Shown here: piece by piece, positions 17,001 to 25,611 of the stretch | How the letters are laid out: each line of letters begins with the position of its first letter | How positions within the stretch are numbered: the first letter of the stretch is position 1 | Assembly: GCA_012927625.1 (NCBI GenBank) | Contig: JABBOV010000015.1 | Span: forward strand, 32,273 to 96,272 | Length of the DNA: 64,000 nucleotides | Source: Glaciimonas sp. | GTDB taxonomy: Bacteria > Pseudomonadota > Gammaproteobacteria > Burkholderiales > Burkholderiaceae_D | Reading direction: 5' to 3' | Notes under the pieces: model-generated | Seen by the model: the letters and a program-made list of their open reading frames with translations, nothing else | What the model was told of the DNA's origin: nothing | Database searches by the model: none | Made by a program: the position numbers and the translations under genes

Positions 17001-17732
17001 GTGCAGGCACAGCCGCGCAAGATCATTTCGTCGCCGACTTGGTCGGGTCTGGAAAGCGATGAAGTCAGCTACAGCGCCGGCTATACCAATGTGCACGAGC
17101 TGATTCCTTGGCGCACATTGACCGGTCGTCAGCAGTTCTATCAGGATCATTTGTGGATGCGTGATTTCGGCGAAGGTTTGTGTGTCTACAAACCGGCGAT
17201 CAATACCAAAACCACGGCGGCAATGCTGGGTGCGCAGCCCAACGGTAACAAGGAAATTGCGCTGAACTTCATCACGCCGCATCAGAAGTGGGGCATCCAC
17301 TCGACTTATTCGGACAACTTGCGGATGTTGACGCTGTCGCGTGGCGGCCCGCATGTGTGGCTGTCGGAAATCGATGCCAAGACCGCCGGCATTGTCGATA
17401 ACGACTGGATTGAAGTTTTTAACGTCAACGGTACGCTGACAGCGCGTGCAGTAGTTAGTCAGCGGGTGCCGGAAGGCATGACACTGATGTATCACGCACA
17501 GGAAAAAATCATCAACGTGCCGGGCGCGGAGATGTCGGGCAAACGCGGCGGGATTCATAACTCGGTCACACGCATCGTCACCAAGCCGACCCACATGATC
17601 GGCGGTTATGCACAGTTGTCGTATGGCTTCAACTATTACGGCACGGTCGGTTCCAACCGCGATGAATTTGTGCTGGTTCGCAAGATGAAGAATGTGGAGT
17701 GGCTGGAAGGTCCGCTGAAAGAAATCGCGTAA
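14028..17732 (+). CDS. narG: Respiratory nitrate reductase alpha subunit NarG
   Basis: A 1234-aa molybdo-bis-MGD catalytic subunit of membrane-bound nitrate reductase, reducing nitrate to nitrite on the cytoplasmic side. The FS0 [4Fe-4S] ligands are visible as H50, C54, C58 and C93 (STHGVNCTGSCSW and PRGCPRGASYSWY). The PESADWYN and WGSNVPMTRTPDAHF segments belong to the active-site region. There is no Tat twin-arginine export signal, as expected for NarG. ATG at 14028 follows a GGAGAG ribosome site; the alternative at 14013 lies in the leader hairpin. It heads narGHJI and is unusually separated from narH by a palindromic repeat. Confidence 0.97.
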   Translation: MSHFLDRLKFFSKTKETFSNGHGAVVNEDRTWENAYRQRWQHDKIVRSTHGVNCTGSCSWKVYVKNGLITWETQQTDYPRTRPDLPNHEPRGCPRGASYSWYVYSAQRVKYPMVRGRLMEMWREARKTMAPVAAWEYISQDPERSKQYKSIRGLGGFVRAKWDETNEIIAAANAFTIKKFGPDRIVGFSPIPAMSMISYASGTRYLSLIGGVALSFYDWYCDLPPASPQVWGEQTDVPESADWYNSTYLMVWGSNVPMTRTPDAHFYTEVRYKGTKTVAVSSDFGEMAKFSDIWLAPKQGTDAAMAMAMGHVILKEYHVTGKSAYFRDYAKQYTDFPMLVLLKEKNGALVPEYFLRASHLDNNLDETNNPEWKTLVIDDASGDICAPAGSIGFRWGESGKWNLEMKTGTSGRAIDPRLTLIDCSDEVLPVGFAYFGGKDASDMLLRNVPVKKVLMADGSSALVTTVYDLTLANYGIDRGLGGGNVAVDYADDVPYTPAWQEKHTGVKPADVITVAREFAENADKTHGKSMVIVGAGLNHWYHMDMTYRGIINMLMMCGCVGQSGGGWAHYVGQEKLRPQTGWTPLAFALDWNRPMRQMAGTSFFYAHTSQWRHEKLHTEEIASPSADGKVTQMALIDYNAKSERMGWLPSAPQLETNPLEVTRAAEAAGMDVTQYAVEQIKTGKLNFSCDDPDNPANFPRNMFVWRSNILGSSGKGHEYFLKYLLGTQNALMSNEDGCVKPKDVNVNPVRPAAEGKLDLLVVLDFRMSTTCLYGDIVLPTATWYEKDDLNTSDMHPFIHPLSEAVQPLWQSKSDWEIYKGLAEKFSEIGGEYLGTQKDLVLTPLMHDTPGELGQPFDPKDWRAGECEPIPGKTMPSMTVVERNYRDVYKKFTSIGPLLESIGNGGKGIGWKTGHEVDVLRGINRTVLEEGVSKGQPRLDTAIDAAEMILSLAPETNGHVAVKAWDALSKMTGRDHTHLALPREHDSIRFRDVQAQPRKIISSPTWSGLESDEVSYSAGYTNVHELIPWRTLTGRQQFYQDHLWMRDFGEGLCVYKPAINTKTTAAMLGAQPNGNKEIALNFITPHQKWGIHSTYSDNLRMLTLSRGGPHVWLSEIDAKTAGIVDNDWIEVFNVNGTLTARAVVSQRVPEGMTLMYHAQEKIINVPGAEMSGKRGGIHNSVTRIVTKPTHMIGGYAQLSYGFNYYGTVGSNRDEFVLVRKMKNVEWLEGPLKEIA

Positions 17733-17790
17733 AAAGGATATTCCCTCTCCATGCGCTGATGAATGCCTATAAAGCCGCAAGCGCGCTTTA

Positions 17791-17898
17791 CTCCCCTCTC
17801 CCGCTTGCGGGAGAGGGGCCGGGGGAGAGGGTGGTTGCAAGAGAGATGGGGTTGACGCGCACCCTCTCCCCAACCCTCTCCCGCAAGCGGGAGAGGGA
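17791..17898. repeat. GC-rich palindromic repeat between narG and narH
   Basis: Two hairpins face each other. CCCCTCTCCCGC/GCGGGAGAGGGG (17793-17818) has 12-bp arms and a TT loop; CCCTCTCCCGC/GCGGGAGAGGG (17874-17897) has an AA centre. Each is flanked inward by GGGGAGAGGGT or its complement, so the whole element is a larger inverted repeat. It looks like one of the mobile REP-like palindromes scattered in proteobacterial intergenic space. No other copy was noticed in this window. Confidence 0.8.
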
Positions 17899-17920
17899 GC
17901 TAAAAAACTTGGAGTAAAGC

Positions 17921-19477
17921 ATGAAAATAAGAGCACAAATCGGCATGGTGCTGAACTTGGACAAGTGTATCGGCTGCCATACTTGTTCCGTCACCTGCAA
18001 AAACGTGTGGACCAGCCGCGATGGCGTTGAGTACGCATGGTTCAATAATGTTGAAACCAAGCCGGGCATCGGTTATCCGAAAGAATGGGAAAACCAGGAT
18101 AAATGGAATGGCGGCTGGCGTCGTAACGCGGCTGGCAAGATCGAGCCGCGTCAAGGTAGTCGTCTGAAAATCCTGGCTAATATTTTCGCCAACCCGAATT
18201 TGCCGCAGATCGACGAATATTACGAGCCCTTCACCTACGATTATGAGCGTCTGCAAAATGCGCCTTTGTCGGAAACGCCACCGACCGCACGTCCGATTTC
18301 GGTCATCACCGGCAAGGTCATGGACAAGATCGTCTGGGGCCCGAACTGGGAAGACGATCTAGGCGGCGAATTCGCCAAGCGCAGCAAGGACAAGCTGTTC
18401 GACAACATGCAAAAAGAGATGTACGGCACGTTCGAGAACACGTTCATGATGTATCTGCCGCGCCTGTGCGAACACTGTCTGAATCCGACCTGCGTCGCAT
18501 CCTGCCCGTCCGGTTCGGTCTACAAGCGCGAAGACGATGGCATCGTGTTGATCGATCAGGATAAATGCCGCGGCTGGCGTATGTGTATTTCCGGCTGCCC
18601 ATACAAGAAGATTTATTACAACTGGTCTTCCGGCAAGGCCGAAAAATGTACATTCTGCTATCCGCGAATCGAAGCCGGCCAGCCGACCGTATGTTCTGAA
18701 ACCTGCGTTGGCCGGATTCGTTACTTAGGCGTCTTGCTGTACGACGCCGACAAGATTGAAGCGGCGGCATCGGTGGCCGACGTGCAAGATTTGTACGAAG
18801 CACAGCTCGATTTGTTCCTGGACCCGCATTCGCCTGATGTCATTGCTGAAGCGCGCAAACAGGGCATTCCCGACTCATGGCTGGAATCGGCTAAAAGGTC
18901 GCCGGTCTACAAAATGGCGAAAGAATGGAAAGTTGCGTTTCCGCTGCATCCAGAATATCGCACGCTGCCAATGGTCTGGTATATCCCGCCGCTGTCGCCG
19001 ATCCAGGCTGCGGCTGAATCTGGAAAAATGGGTTTGAACGGCATTCTTCCAGATACCAAGAGTTTGCGTATTCCTGTCAAATATCTTGCCAATTTGTTGA
19101 CTGCAGGCAAGGAAGCACCCGTCATCAGCGCGCTGGACCGGATGCTGGCGATGCGGGCGTACATGCGCAGCAAGACAGTGGACAAGGTTGAAAATTTGAC
19201 AGTGTTGCAGCAAGTCGGACTCAGCAAGGCGGAAGTCGAAGACATGTACCACATCATGGCAATTGCCAACTATGAAGACCGGTTCGTGATCCCGAGCAGC
19301 CACAAGGAAATGGCAGAAGACAGCTTCAACGAAAAAGGTTCGTGCGGCTTTACCTTCGGCAACGGTTGTTCCGATGGGGTGAGCGAGCCATCTTTGTTCG
19401 GCAAGAAAAAACAGGGATCGGCGATTTTCATGGCAATGCCGAAATCTCGCAAAAAACGCGAAGAAAACGTTTTTTAG
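17921..19477 (+). CDS. narH: Respiratory nitrate reductase beta subunit NarH
   Basis: A 518-aa electron-transfer subunit with four Fe-S clusters. Cysteine motifs are C16-x2-C19-x2-C22-x3-C26 (CIGCHTCSVTC), CEHCLNPTCVASCP, CRGWRMCISGCP (the tryptophan replaces the cysteine that would make a [4Fe-4S], giving the known [3Fe-4S] centre) and CTFCYP...CSETC. It passes electrons from NarI haem to NarG. Start ATG 17921 is preceded by TTGGAG. The 188-bp gap from narG contains a palindromic repeat, so NarG and NarH may be translated independently. Confidence 0.97.
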   Translation: MKIRAQIGMVLNLDKCIGCHTCSVTCKNVWTSRDGVEYAWFNNVETKPGIGYPKEWENQDKWNGGWRRNAAGKIEPRQGSRLKILANIFANPNLPQIDEYYEPFTYDYERLQNAPLSETPPTARPISVITGKVMDKIVWGPNWEDDLGGEFAKRSKDKLFDNMQKEMYGTFENTFMMYLPRLCEHCLNPTCVASCPSGSVYKREDDGIVLIDQDKCRGWRMCISGCPYKKIYYNWSSGKAEKCTFCYPRIEAGQPTVCSETCVGRIRYLGVLLYDADKIEAAASVADVQDLYEAQLDLFLDPHSPDVIAEARKQGIPDSWLESAKRSPVYKMAKEWKVAFPLHPEYRTLPMVWYIPPLSPIQAAAESGKMGLNGILPDTKSLRIPVKYLANLLTAGKEAPVISALDRMLAMRAYMRSKTVDKVENLTVLQQVGLSKAEVEDMYHIMAIANYEDRFVIPSSHKEMAEDSFNEKGSCGFTFGNGCSDGVSEPSLFGKKKQGSAIFMAMPKSRKKREENVF

Positions 19478-19488
19478 GGCCGCAGCAT

Positions 19489-19508
19489 GCCGGGTGGAAG
19501 CACCCGGC
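19489..19508 (+). promoter_or_regulatory. Hairpin in the narH-narJ gap
   Basis: GCCGGGTG (19489-19496) and CACCCGGC (19501-19508) form a perfect 8-bp stem with a GAAG loop, 11 bp after the narH stop. No U-run follows, and narJ starts 38 bp downstream, so it more likely affects mRNA stability or the NarH:NarJ ratio than ends transcription. Confidence 0.5.
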
Positions 19509-19545
19509 CTTCGGTACCGTTCTGATCATCAATGAAGGAAACGCT

Positions 19546-20205
19546 ATGCAACACTTCCAGATTTTATCCGCACTGCTGCTCTATCCCGAGCCTGCGTTGC
19601 TGGAAAATTTACCCACACTTGAAGTGGAACTCGCAAAAACGCCGTTGCTGCACGCGCCGTTGCGCCCGTTGCTGGATATGCTGGCGACGGACGATTTGAT
19701 TACGTTGCAGGAACGTTATGTCACCACGTTCGACCGCAATCCATCGCATTCGCTGCACCTGTTCGAGCATATCCATGGCGAATCGCGGGATCGCGGGCAA
19801 GCTATGGTGGATTTGATGGAAGAGTACAAAAAACACGGTCTGGATATGACCGGCGAGGATTTGCCGGATTTCGTTCCGCTGTTTTTGGAATTTTTGTCGC
19901 AGGTGGATGAGCAGGAAGCGGGGCGCTTATTGTCAGACGCGATTCATGTTCTGGCGCACATTGGCCGCAAGTTGGCAGCCAACGATAGTCCGTATTCAAG
20001 CGTCTTCGATGTATTGCAGCAATTGAGCCCGATTGCCGCCGAAGAATTGACCGAGCCACCGGTGCGCAATATGGACGAAGCGCTGGAAACTTTCGGCCCC
20101 GGTGCCGATGGTGTGGAACCCTTGCTGCAAACCCATGTCGGCGGTGCGCAACCAATCAATTTTTATCCAAAAGGGACCACCGGCAACCTCAGAACTGCCC
20201 ACTGA
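19546..20205 (+). CDS. narJ: Nitrate reductase assembly chaperone NarJ
   Basis: A 219-aa TorD/NarJ-family chaperone that holds apo-NarG until the molybdenum cofactor is inserted; it is not part of the mature enzyme. The family core reads RYVTTFDRNPSHSLHLFEH followed by IHGESRDRGQAMVDLM, close to the canonical NarJ motif. ATG at 19546 has GAAGGA seven bases upstream and begins where similarity starts; the frame open to 19342 overlaps narH and is not used. It lies between narH and narI in the usual order. Confidence 0.95.
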   Translation: MQHFQILSALLLYPEPALLENLPTLEVELAKTPLLHAPLRPLLDMLATDDLITLQERYVTTFDRNPSHSLHLFEHIHGESRDRGQAMVDLMEEYKKHGLDMTGEDLPDFVPLFLEFLSQVDEQEAGRLLSDAIHVLAHIGRKLAANDSPYSSVFDVLQQLSPIAAEELTEPPVRNMDEALETFGPGADGVEPLLQTHVGGAQPINFYPKGTTGNLRTAH

Positions 20206-20254
20206 TCCAATGACAAAATAATGATGCGTTTGTGCGTCAAAAAAGGAGTACGTA

Positions 20255-20938
20255 ATGGAATATTTCCACCAATTCATCTTCGGGATTTATCCCTATATCG
20301 CGCTGGCAATCTTCCTGCTGGGCAGCCTGATTCGGTTTGATCGCGAGCAATACACCTGGAAATCCGACTCCAGCCAAGTGCTGTACGCCGGTAACTTGCG
20401 CACTGGGAATATCCTGTTTCATCTGGGTATTATCGGTCTGTTTTTTGGTCATTTGGGCGGGTTGCTGACTCCTGTATGGGTTTGGGATGCACTCGGCATC
20501 AGCCATGGCACCAAACAATTGTTTGCCATGGTAGCTGGCGGGATCATGGGCGGCCTGTGCCTGATCGGCATCCTGATCCTGCTGGTGCGACGCTTCACTA
20601 ATAACCGCATCATGGCCGTCACCACTATCAAGGACAAAGTCGTCATACTATGGATTCTGGCTACCCTGTTGCTGGGACTGTCATCGCTGTTCGCTTCCGC
20701 CGGCCACATGGACGGTCATATGATGGTGCTGCTGATGACTTGGGCCCAGCATATCGTGACCTTCCGGGGCGACGCCGCTTCTTTCATTGTCGAGGCGCCG
20801 CTGGTATTCAAGCTACACCTGTTCATGGGCATGTCGCTGTTTGTGATTTTCCCATTCACGCGTCTGGTACATGTCTGGAGCGGTTTTGGCGCGGTTACTT
20901 ATCTCGGCCGCGCTTACCAGTTGGTGCGCCCGCGTTAA
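20255..20938 (+). CDS. narI: Respiratory nitrate reductase gamma subunit NarI (cytochrome b)
   Basis: A 227-aa membrane cytochrome b with five helices. It oxidises quinol at the membrane and passes electrons to NarH. The four axial histidines of the two b haems can be placed at H56 and H66 (FHLGIIGLFFGH) and H188 and H206 (KLHLFMG and RLVHVWSG). Length and N-terminus match the family. ATG 20255 follows AAGGAG. Its quinol could be ubiquinol made by the aerobic or the UbiTUV route. Confidence 0.97.
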   Translation: MEYFHQFIFGIYPYIALAIFLLGSLIRFDREQYTWKSDSSQVLYAGNLRTGNILFHLGIIGLFFGHLGGLLTPVWVWDALGISHGTKQLFAMVAGGIMGGLCLIGILILLVRRFTNNRIMAVTTIKDKVVILWILATLLLGLSSLFASAGHMDGHMMVLLMTWAQHIVTFRGDAASFIVEAPLVFKLHLFMGMSLFVIFPFTRLVHVWSGFGAVTYLGRAYQLVRPR

Positions 20939-21005
20939 ATTATGTGTGTGTGCGCTGCAGCAATATTGCACGGCGCACGCCAATCCCTACTGAAAGGCAA
21001 ACACC

Positions 21006-21752
21006 ATGAGTATTTCAGTCAACGGCGTTGAAATCACCGACCACGCCATCGAGCAAGAATTGCCGCATCATCAACAGGCAAAGCATCCAGTCAAGCAAGC
21101 GGTAAATGAATTGATCTTGCGCACCTTGCTGCTGCAAGAAGCCGACCGCCTGGAGATTGCCGCAGAGGACGATGACGCGCGCGTCGAAGCCCTGTTCGCG
21201 CAAGAGGTGCGGGTGCCGGAAGCCGATGAAGCGACTTGCGCTACTTTTTACCGCAATCAGCCGGCATTGTTTAGCAACGGCGAAATGGTCGAAGCGCGTC
21301 ATATCCTGTTTCAGGTCACGCCGTCTGTCACGCTGGAGCTGTTGCGCGACACCGGCGAGGCAATTCTGGCCGAATTGCACGTCCATCCTGAACGTTTCGA
21401 TGCCTTGGCCAAGGAATATTCAAACTGTTCTTCCGGCGCAATGGGTGGCAATCTGGGCCAACTTTCACGCGGTCAGACGGTGCCTGAATTTGAGGATTTC
21501 GTGTTTCGCCTGGCCTCCGGGGAGATGGGCGAGCGTTTGCTGGAAACCCGCTTCGGCTTGCATATCGTGCAAGTGATGCGCCGGGTGGAAGGTGCGTTAT
21601 TACCGTTTGATGCGGTCAAGTCGCAAATCGCCGATCAGTTAACGCGGCAGGCGTGGCAAAGTGCAGTGCATCAGTACCTGAAGATTTTGGTTGGCAAGGC
21701 TGATGTGCAAGGTGTCAGCCTTGAAGGTGCGGATACGCCGCTAGTGCAATAG
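21006..21752 (+). CDS. Parvulin-type peptidyl-prolyl isomerase (NifM/PpiC-like), nar-linked
   Basis: A 248-aa protein with a C-terminal parvulin domain (about 100-210): ARHILFQVTP, then GAMGGNLGQLSRGQTVPEFE and RFGLHIVQVMRR. The N-terminal 90 residues resemble the helical part of NifM/SurA-type isomerases. No signal peptide is visible, so it is probably cytoplasmic. A parvulin following narI is a recurring arrangement in betaproteobacteria, suggesting a role in folding or maturation of the reductase. It starts 67 bp after narI and ends the narK-narI direction of transcription. Confidence 0.9.
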   Translation: MSISVNGVEITDHAIEQELPHHQQAKHPVKQAVNELILRTLLLQEADRLEIAAEDDDARVEALFAQEVRVPEADEATCATFYRNQPALFSNGEMVEARHILFQVTPSVTLELLRDTGEAILAELHVHPERFDALAKEYSNCSSGAMGGNLGQLSRGQTVPEFEDFVFRLASGEMGERLLETRFGLHIVQVMRRVEGALLPFDAVKSQIADQLTRQAWQSAVHQYLKILVGKADVQGVSLEGADTPLVQ

Positions 21753-21824
21753 TTCAATAGCCTGCATATGGTTGTTGCACGGTCGTATGTAGAATTTTAA
21801 TATACACGCTATTGTATATTTATA

Positions 21825-21847
21825 TGCCGCAATAATAATATGCGGCA
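21825..21847. terminator. Hairpin between convergent parvulin and rquA genes
   Basis: TGCCGCA (21825-21831) and TGCGGCA (21841-21847) form a 7-bp stem around ATAATAATA in an AT-rich 194-bp gap between convergent genes. There is a T-run (21880s) about 30 bases further on, not directly attached, so this is a weak terminator candidate. Confidence 0.4.
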
Positions 21848-21946
21848 ATCATGGCATTATTGTTCATACTCCCTATTTTTTAAAATAATCATCATGCTTG
21901 GGAAATGCTCCTATGCGCTGGCTCCGCACATCTCCCCACATGCTCT

Positions 21947-22702
21947 TTAACGCGTCAAAACGATTTTTTGGTACAGCCCGCCGAAGAATGTTTGCTTGCG
22001 CAGGTTGGATGGCTGGATATTTTTCGGGAAATAAAATGCAAGATCGTGCTGCCAAAGATCGTCCGCAAAAGGCTCCAGACGTCTTAATAGGGCCTGCAGC
22101 GGGTACCGCAGAAGATTCCATTTGCCTCGACGATGGTAGTCGACTATGACGATTTTTCCACCGGGCTTCACTACTCTGAATGCCTCAGCCAAAGTGCCGC
22201 GGCGTACGCTTTCAGGTTGTTCGTGCAGCAGGAAAAAAATCAGCACCCGATCATAGCTGCCATCGGCAAAGCCGAGCGCCGCCGAGTCGCGTTGGAATAA
22301 CGAAACGTCGGAACCGGGCGTCAGTTTGTGCTGCAGATTCTGAAGTTGGATCGGTAGCACGTCGATCACGTCCAGTGTCGCATTGCCGGTATGGCGCTGA
22401 CTTAAGCGCGGGGTCAGATCGCCATAGACACAGGCCACTTGCAGCGTGCGGCCTCTGGTTGGTTGGCCAATCTCTTCCAGAGCTGCATTACGCAGCTTCG
22501 CGTAATTGCCGAACAGGATCAGGTTGATCAGCCACCCGCGCTCGAAAATTCTGACCGCGCGCGGATCGACATACGCCCACCAATAGTTTTTTTGCAAATA
22601 TGCCGGAACCGGTAACTTAATTAATGCCGTATTGAAATCAACCTTTTTATGGGTAGCTTCGGTAGCAGAAAGCGAAGCAGATTTTGAAGCAAGATCAGGC
22701 AT
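21947..22702 (-). CDS. rquA: Rhodoquinone biosynthesis methyltransferase-like protein RquA
   Basis: A 251-aa protein recognised as RquA, which converts ubiquinone to rhodoquinone by replacing a methoxy group with an amino group. Family-specific stretches are YLQKNYWWAYVDPRAVRIFE (35-54), LINLILFGN (58-66), VACVYGDLTP (89-98, in place of the usual GxGxG loop of SAM methyltransferases), DVIDVLPIQL (111-120), LLHEQPESVRRGTLAEA (158-174) and RVVKPGGKIVIVDYH. ATG 22702 follows GGAAG; the frame extending to 22993 overlaps mobB. The gene lies antisense between the nar structural genes and mobB-narXL. Rhodoquinone serves low-potential anaerobic reactions such as fumarate reduction. Confidence 0.88.
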   Translation of the reverse strand: MPDLASKSASLSATEATHKKVDFNTALIKLPVPAYLQKNYWWAYVDPRAVRIFERGWLINLILFGNYAKLRNAALEEIGQPTRGRTLQVACVYGDLTPRLSQRHTGNATLDVIDVLPIQLQNLQHKLTPGSDVSLFQRDSAALGFADGSYDRVLIFFLLHEQPESVRRGTLAEAFRVVKPGGKIVIVDYHRRGKWNLLRYPLQALLRRLEPFADDLWQHDLAFYFPKNIQPSNLRKQTFFGGLYQKIVLTR

Positions 22703-22880
22703 TATCTTCCTTGTGTTCTTTTGGCCGTAGGAGGTTATGTCATTATGACAGTCGATGCAAATTTTCCTTGTTCTTTTGCAATGGAATGTTTTTCCTGTGC
22801 ACTTTGCACTTGTGTTTGGCAACAAAATTTGGTGCGGCGGGTCTGTTGTACCTGGAATCTCTTTAACGACAAAATACGAC

Positions 22881-23417
22881 ATGACATCTCGGGTATTAGG
22901 CATTGTGGGCTGGTCCGGCAGCGGCAAAACGACGCTGCTGGAATACTTGTTGCCGCAATTGGCGGCACAAGGCTTGCGTGTGAATGTGATCAAGCACAGT
23001 CATCACGATCTGGAGCTGGAACCGGCGCATAAAGATAGCGCACGCTTACGCGCTGCCGGCGCATCTGAAGTCTTGCTGGCTTCGCCTTACCGCTTCGCGC
23101 TGATCCATGAATTGCGCGGCGCTCCCGAGCCGACTCTGACCGAGCAGTTGGCGCGCCTGTCTGCTGCCGACTTGACATTGGTGGAGGGATTCAAGCGCGA
23201 GCCGATTCCGAAGCTGGAAATTCACCGCCCGGATCTCGGCAAGCCGGCACTGTATCTGGACGATATCGACATTGTGGCGGTGGCGTCCGATGTTGCATCA
23301 CCGTTGCTGTCGCGCCAGCTTACCTGGCTTGATCTTTCCCTGCGCGACCAGATATTGGCATGGGTAATAAATTATGCAAAAAATGGCATAATCAATAATA
23401 TTGGACACGGTAGTTGA
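22881..23417 (+). CDS. mobB: Molybdopterin-guanine dinucleotide biosynthesis adapter MobB
   Basis: A 178-aa GTP-binding protein of the MobB family. GWSGSGKTT near residue 10 is the P-loop; [24 protein letters not shown] and [19 protein letters not shown] are strongly diagnostic. It assists attachment of GMP to molybdopterin, making the bis-MGD cofactor that NarG needs. ATG 22881 is chosen because MobB similarity starts there; the longer frame from 22755 overlaps the rquA start region. Its position between the nar genes and narXL fits its job. The 178-bp gap to rquA is a divergent promoter region. Confidence 0.93.
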   Translation: MTSRVLGIVGWSGSGKTTLLEYLLPQLAAQGLRVNVIKHSHHDLELEPAHKDSARLRAAGASEVLLASPYRFALIHELRGAPEPTLTEQLARLSAADLTLVEGFKREPIPKLEIHRPDLGKPALYLDDIDIVAVASDVASPLLSRQLTWLDLSLRDQILAWVINYAKNGIINNIGHGS

Positions 23418-23640
23418 CCGATTGTCAGCCTCGATAAGCTAATGAATTTATTGAAAAATTTAATGATTAACCCGTTTGTCAAATGGGCGGTGCCGATACG
23501 GGCACGACTGCACATTTTTTGGTCTTCCTGGCTGAGTTTATCGTCCTAGCAGAATGTCGTTTGCGTTGCCCTCTTGCCTTGCCACAAAGCCCAAAAAATG
23601 CACATTCGAATCTGTCCAACTGCCGTTTCCAGGATTGCCC

Positions 23641-25590
23641 ATGACACTTGACACCATTCTGCCTGCCTGGCAGCAACTCTCCACCAAAATCGTTAGCGTA
23701 TTGCTGGGATTTTTGGTTCTAGCCTTAATGGCAATTGGCGCTACGCTATTTTTGTCTTGGCAGCTCGAAGGCAGTTCCGCGGCAATCAATGAAGCCGGCA
23801 GTCTGCGCATGCAGAGTTATCGCTTGTCGGTGGTGTTGTCGCGCTGGATAAATGAGCCGGTGCAAATCGATATACGACAGCGGCAGTTGGTCGACAAACA
23901 ACTGCAGACGATCGAATCCAAGTTTTCTCTGCTGCAGCATGGCGACCCGCAACGGCCCTTGTTTTTGCCGCCTGCCGCTGAGATTCATGCCGAGTTCAAT
24001 ATGGTCTCGGCGCAATGGCATCAAAAGCTGCTGCCTCTGGTAAACATCATGTTGTCCCAGCAGAATCCTGAGCGGCAAGCGAGTTGGCAGCGTTATTACC
24101 CGCAAGTCGATGACTATGTGGCGAGTGTCGATGCGTTGGTAAAAATGATCGAAAAAGATAGTGAAAAACGCACCTTCTGGCTCCGTTCTTCGCAACTTGG
24201 GCTGGTGGCATTGGCGCTTACTGGCACGGTGATCGTAATTTACCTGATGTTCCTGTTAATCATTCAGCCGGTTACCCGCCTGTATGACGGCATGCGACGC
24301 ATGACGGACAAGGATTTCGGTGTCCGTTTGCCAGTAGAGAGCCACGATGAATTCGGCCGCTTGAGCGAGGGATTCAATCATATGGCGGATCGCCTCGAAG
24401 ATTTGTACAGCAGTCTGGAAATTCGCGTCCAGGAAAAAACAGCAGCACTGGCAGAGCAGAATCAAAAGTTGGCACTGCTCTACGATATTGCTGCCTTCCT
24501 ACAGGTGCCGCAACCTGTGGAAGCCATTTGCGAAGGTTTCCTGGATCGCATCAGCCGCTATTTCGAAGCTGACGGCGGGTCGGTGCGGATGCTGGACCCG
24601 CTTCGGGGCAACCTGCACATGGTAGTGCACCAAGGGATTTCCGAGGAAATGGTAGAAACCGAGCATTGCCTCAAAGTCGGTGATTGTTTGTGTGGCCAGG
24701 CTGCCTTGAAAGGTATATCGGTGGTGCATAACCTGCTGCAGATGGATACAGCGCAGCAATTGCTGTGTCATAGGGAAGGTTTCGCCACTGTTTCGGTATT
24801 TCATATTTATGCGCGCGATCAGCATCTCGGGTTTTTTAATATGCATTTTCGAAAAGTGAAGACCTTCAGCCAGCATGAAACCGACTTGCTCGCTACGCTG
24901 GGCCAACTACTCGGAGTGGCAATCGAAAACTTACGGCTCGCCACGCGCGAGCGTGAAATGGCAATCTCAGAAGAGCGCAATATGGTGGCCCAAGGGTTGC
25001 ATGACAGCATCGCCCAAGGGCTGACGTTTCTGAATATTCAGGTGCAACTTTTGGAGGATTCGCTGCAACAGGGCAATACCGAGGAAGTTGCCGAAATTGT
25101 GCCCGCATTGCAGGCCGGGGTCAAAGAAAGTTATGAAGATGTGCGCGAATTATTGCTCAACTTCCGTAGCCGTTTAGCTGAAGGCGACCTGGTGCGGTCT
25201 CTGCAGACTACAGTGGATAAATTCCGTCGCCAGACTGGTATTGCCGCCGACTTCGTCGCCGATGTCGACGGTGCGCCATTCCCGCGCGAACAGCAGTTGC
25301 AGATTCTGTTCATCGTGCAGGAGGCGCTCTCCAATATTCGCAAGCATGCGGTGGCTAGCCATGTCGAAGTCAGTTTATCGGATCAGAAAGATTTTGCCTT
25401 GACGATTCGCGATAACGGCATCGGTTTCGATGCGGAAACCCTGCGACAAAAGGGCGAAAGCCATGTCGGCATCAACATCATGCGCGAACGCGCACAACGC
25501 ATCCGTGCCGCGTTTAATATTGCCTCCGTGCCTGGTGTCGGCACCACCGTCGTGCTGCATGTGCCGCATGAGCAGCGCCTTGCAGCATGA
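23641..25590 (+). CDS. narX: Nitrate/nitrite sensor histidine kinase NarX
   Basis: A 649-aa membrane kinase. TM1 is at about 17-40; the periplasmic P-box NEAGSLRMQSYRLS (about 50-63) binds nitrate. TM2 is near 185-205, followed by a HAMP domain and a GAF-like central module with clustered cysteines (HCLKVGDCLCG). The HisKA_3 phosphoacceptor is H454 in LHDSIAQGL. The ATPase has EALSNIRKHA, DNGIGFD and GVGTTV. The ATG at 23641 is used because the preceding part of the frame (from 23554) is not family-like. narL follows after 21 bp. Confidence 0.95.
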   Translation: MTLDTILPAWQQLSTKIVSVLLGFLVLALMAIGATLFLSWQLEGSSAAINEAGSLRMQSYRLSVVLSRWINEPVQIDIRQRQLVDKQLQTIESKFSLLQHGDPQRPLFLPPAAEIHAEFNMVSAQWHQKLLPLVNIMLSQQNPERQASWQRYYPQVDDYVASVDALVKMIEKDSEKRTFWLRSSQLGLVALALTGTVIVIYLMFLLIIQPVTRLYDGMRRMTDKDFGVRLPVESHDEFGRLSEGFNHMADRLEDLYSSLEIRVQEKTAALAEQNQKLALLYDIAAFLQVPQPVEAICEGFLDRISRYFEADGGSVRMLDPLRGNLHMVVHQGISEEMVETEHCLKVGDCLCGQAALKGISVVHNLLQMDTAQQLLCHREGFATVSVFHIYARDQHLGFFNMHFRKVKTFSQHETDLLATLGQLLGVAIENLRLATREREMAISEERNMVAQGLHDSIAQGLTFLNIQVQLLEDSLQQGNTEEVAEIVPALQAGVKESYEDVRELLLNFRSRLAEGDLVRSLQTTVDKFRRQTGIAADFVADVDGAPFPREQQLQILFIVQEALSNIRKHAVASHVEVSLSDQKDFALTIRDNGIGFDAETLRQKGESHVGINIMRERAQRIRAAFNIASVPGVGTTVVLHVPHEQRLAA

Positions 25591-25611
25591 TTTATCCCTA
25601 CTAAGGTTCCC

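Noticed and set aside
16926..17936. 336-codon antisense frame spanning the end of narG and the palindromic repeat
   Set aside because: Its N-terminus is made from the repeat and the remainder mirrors narG; not a gene.
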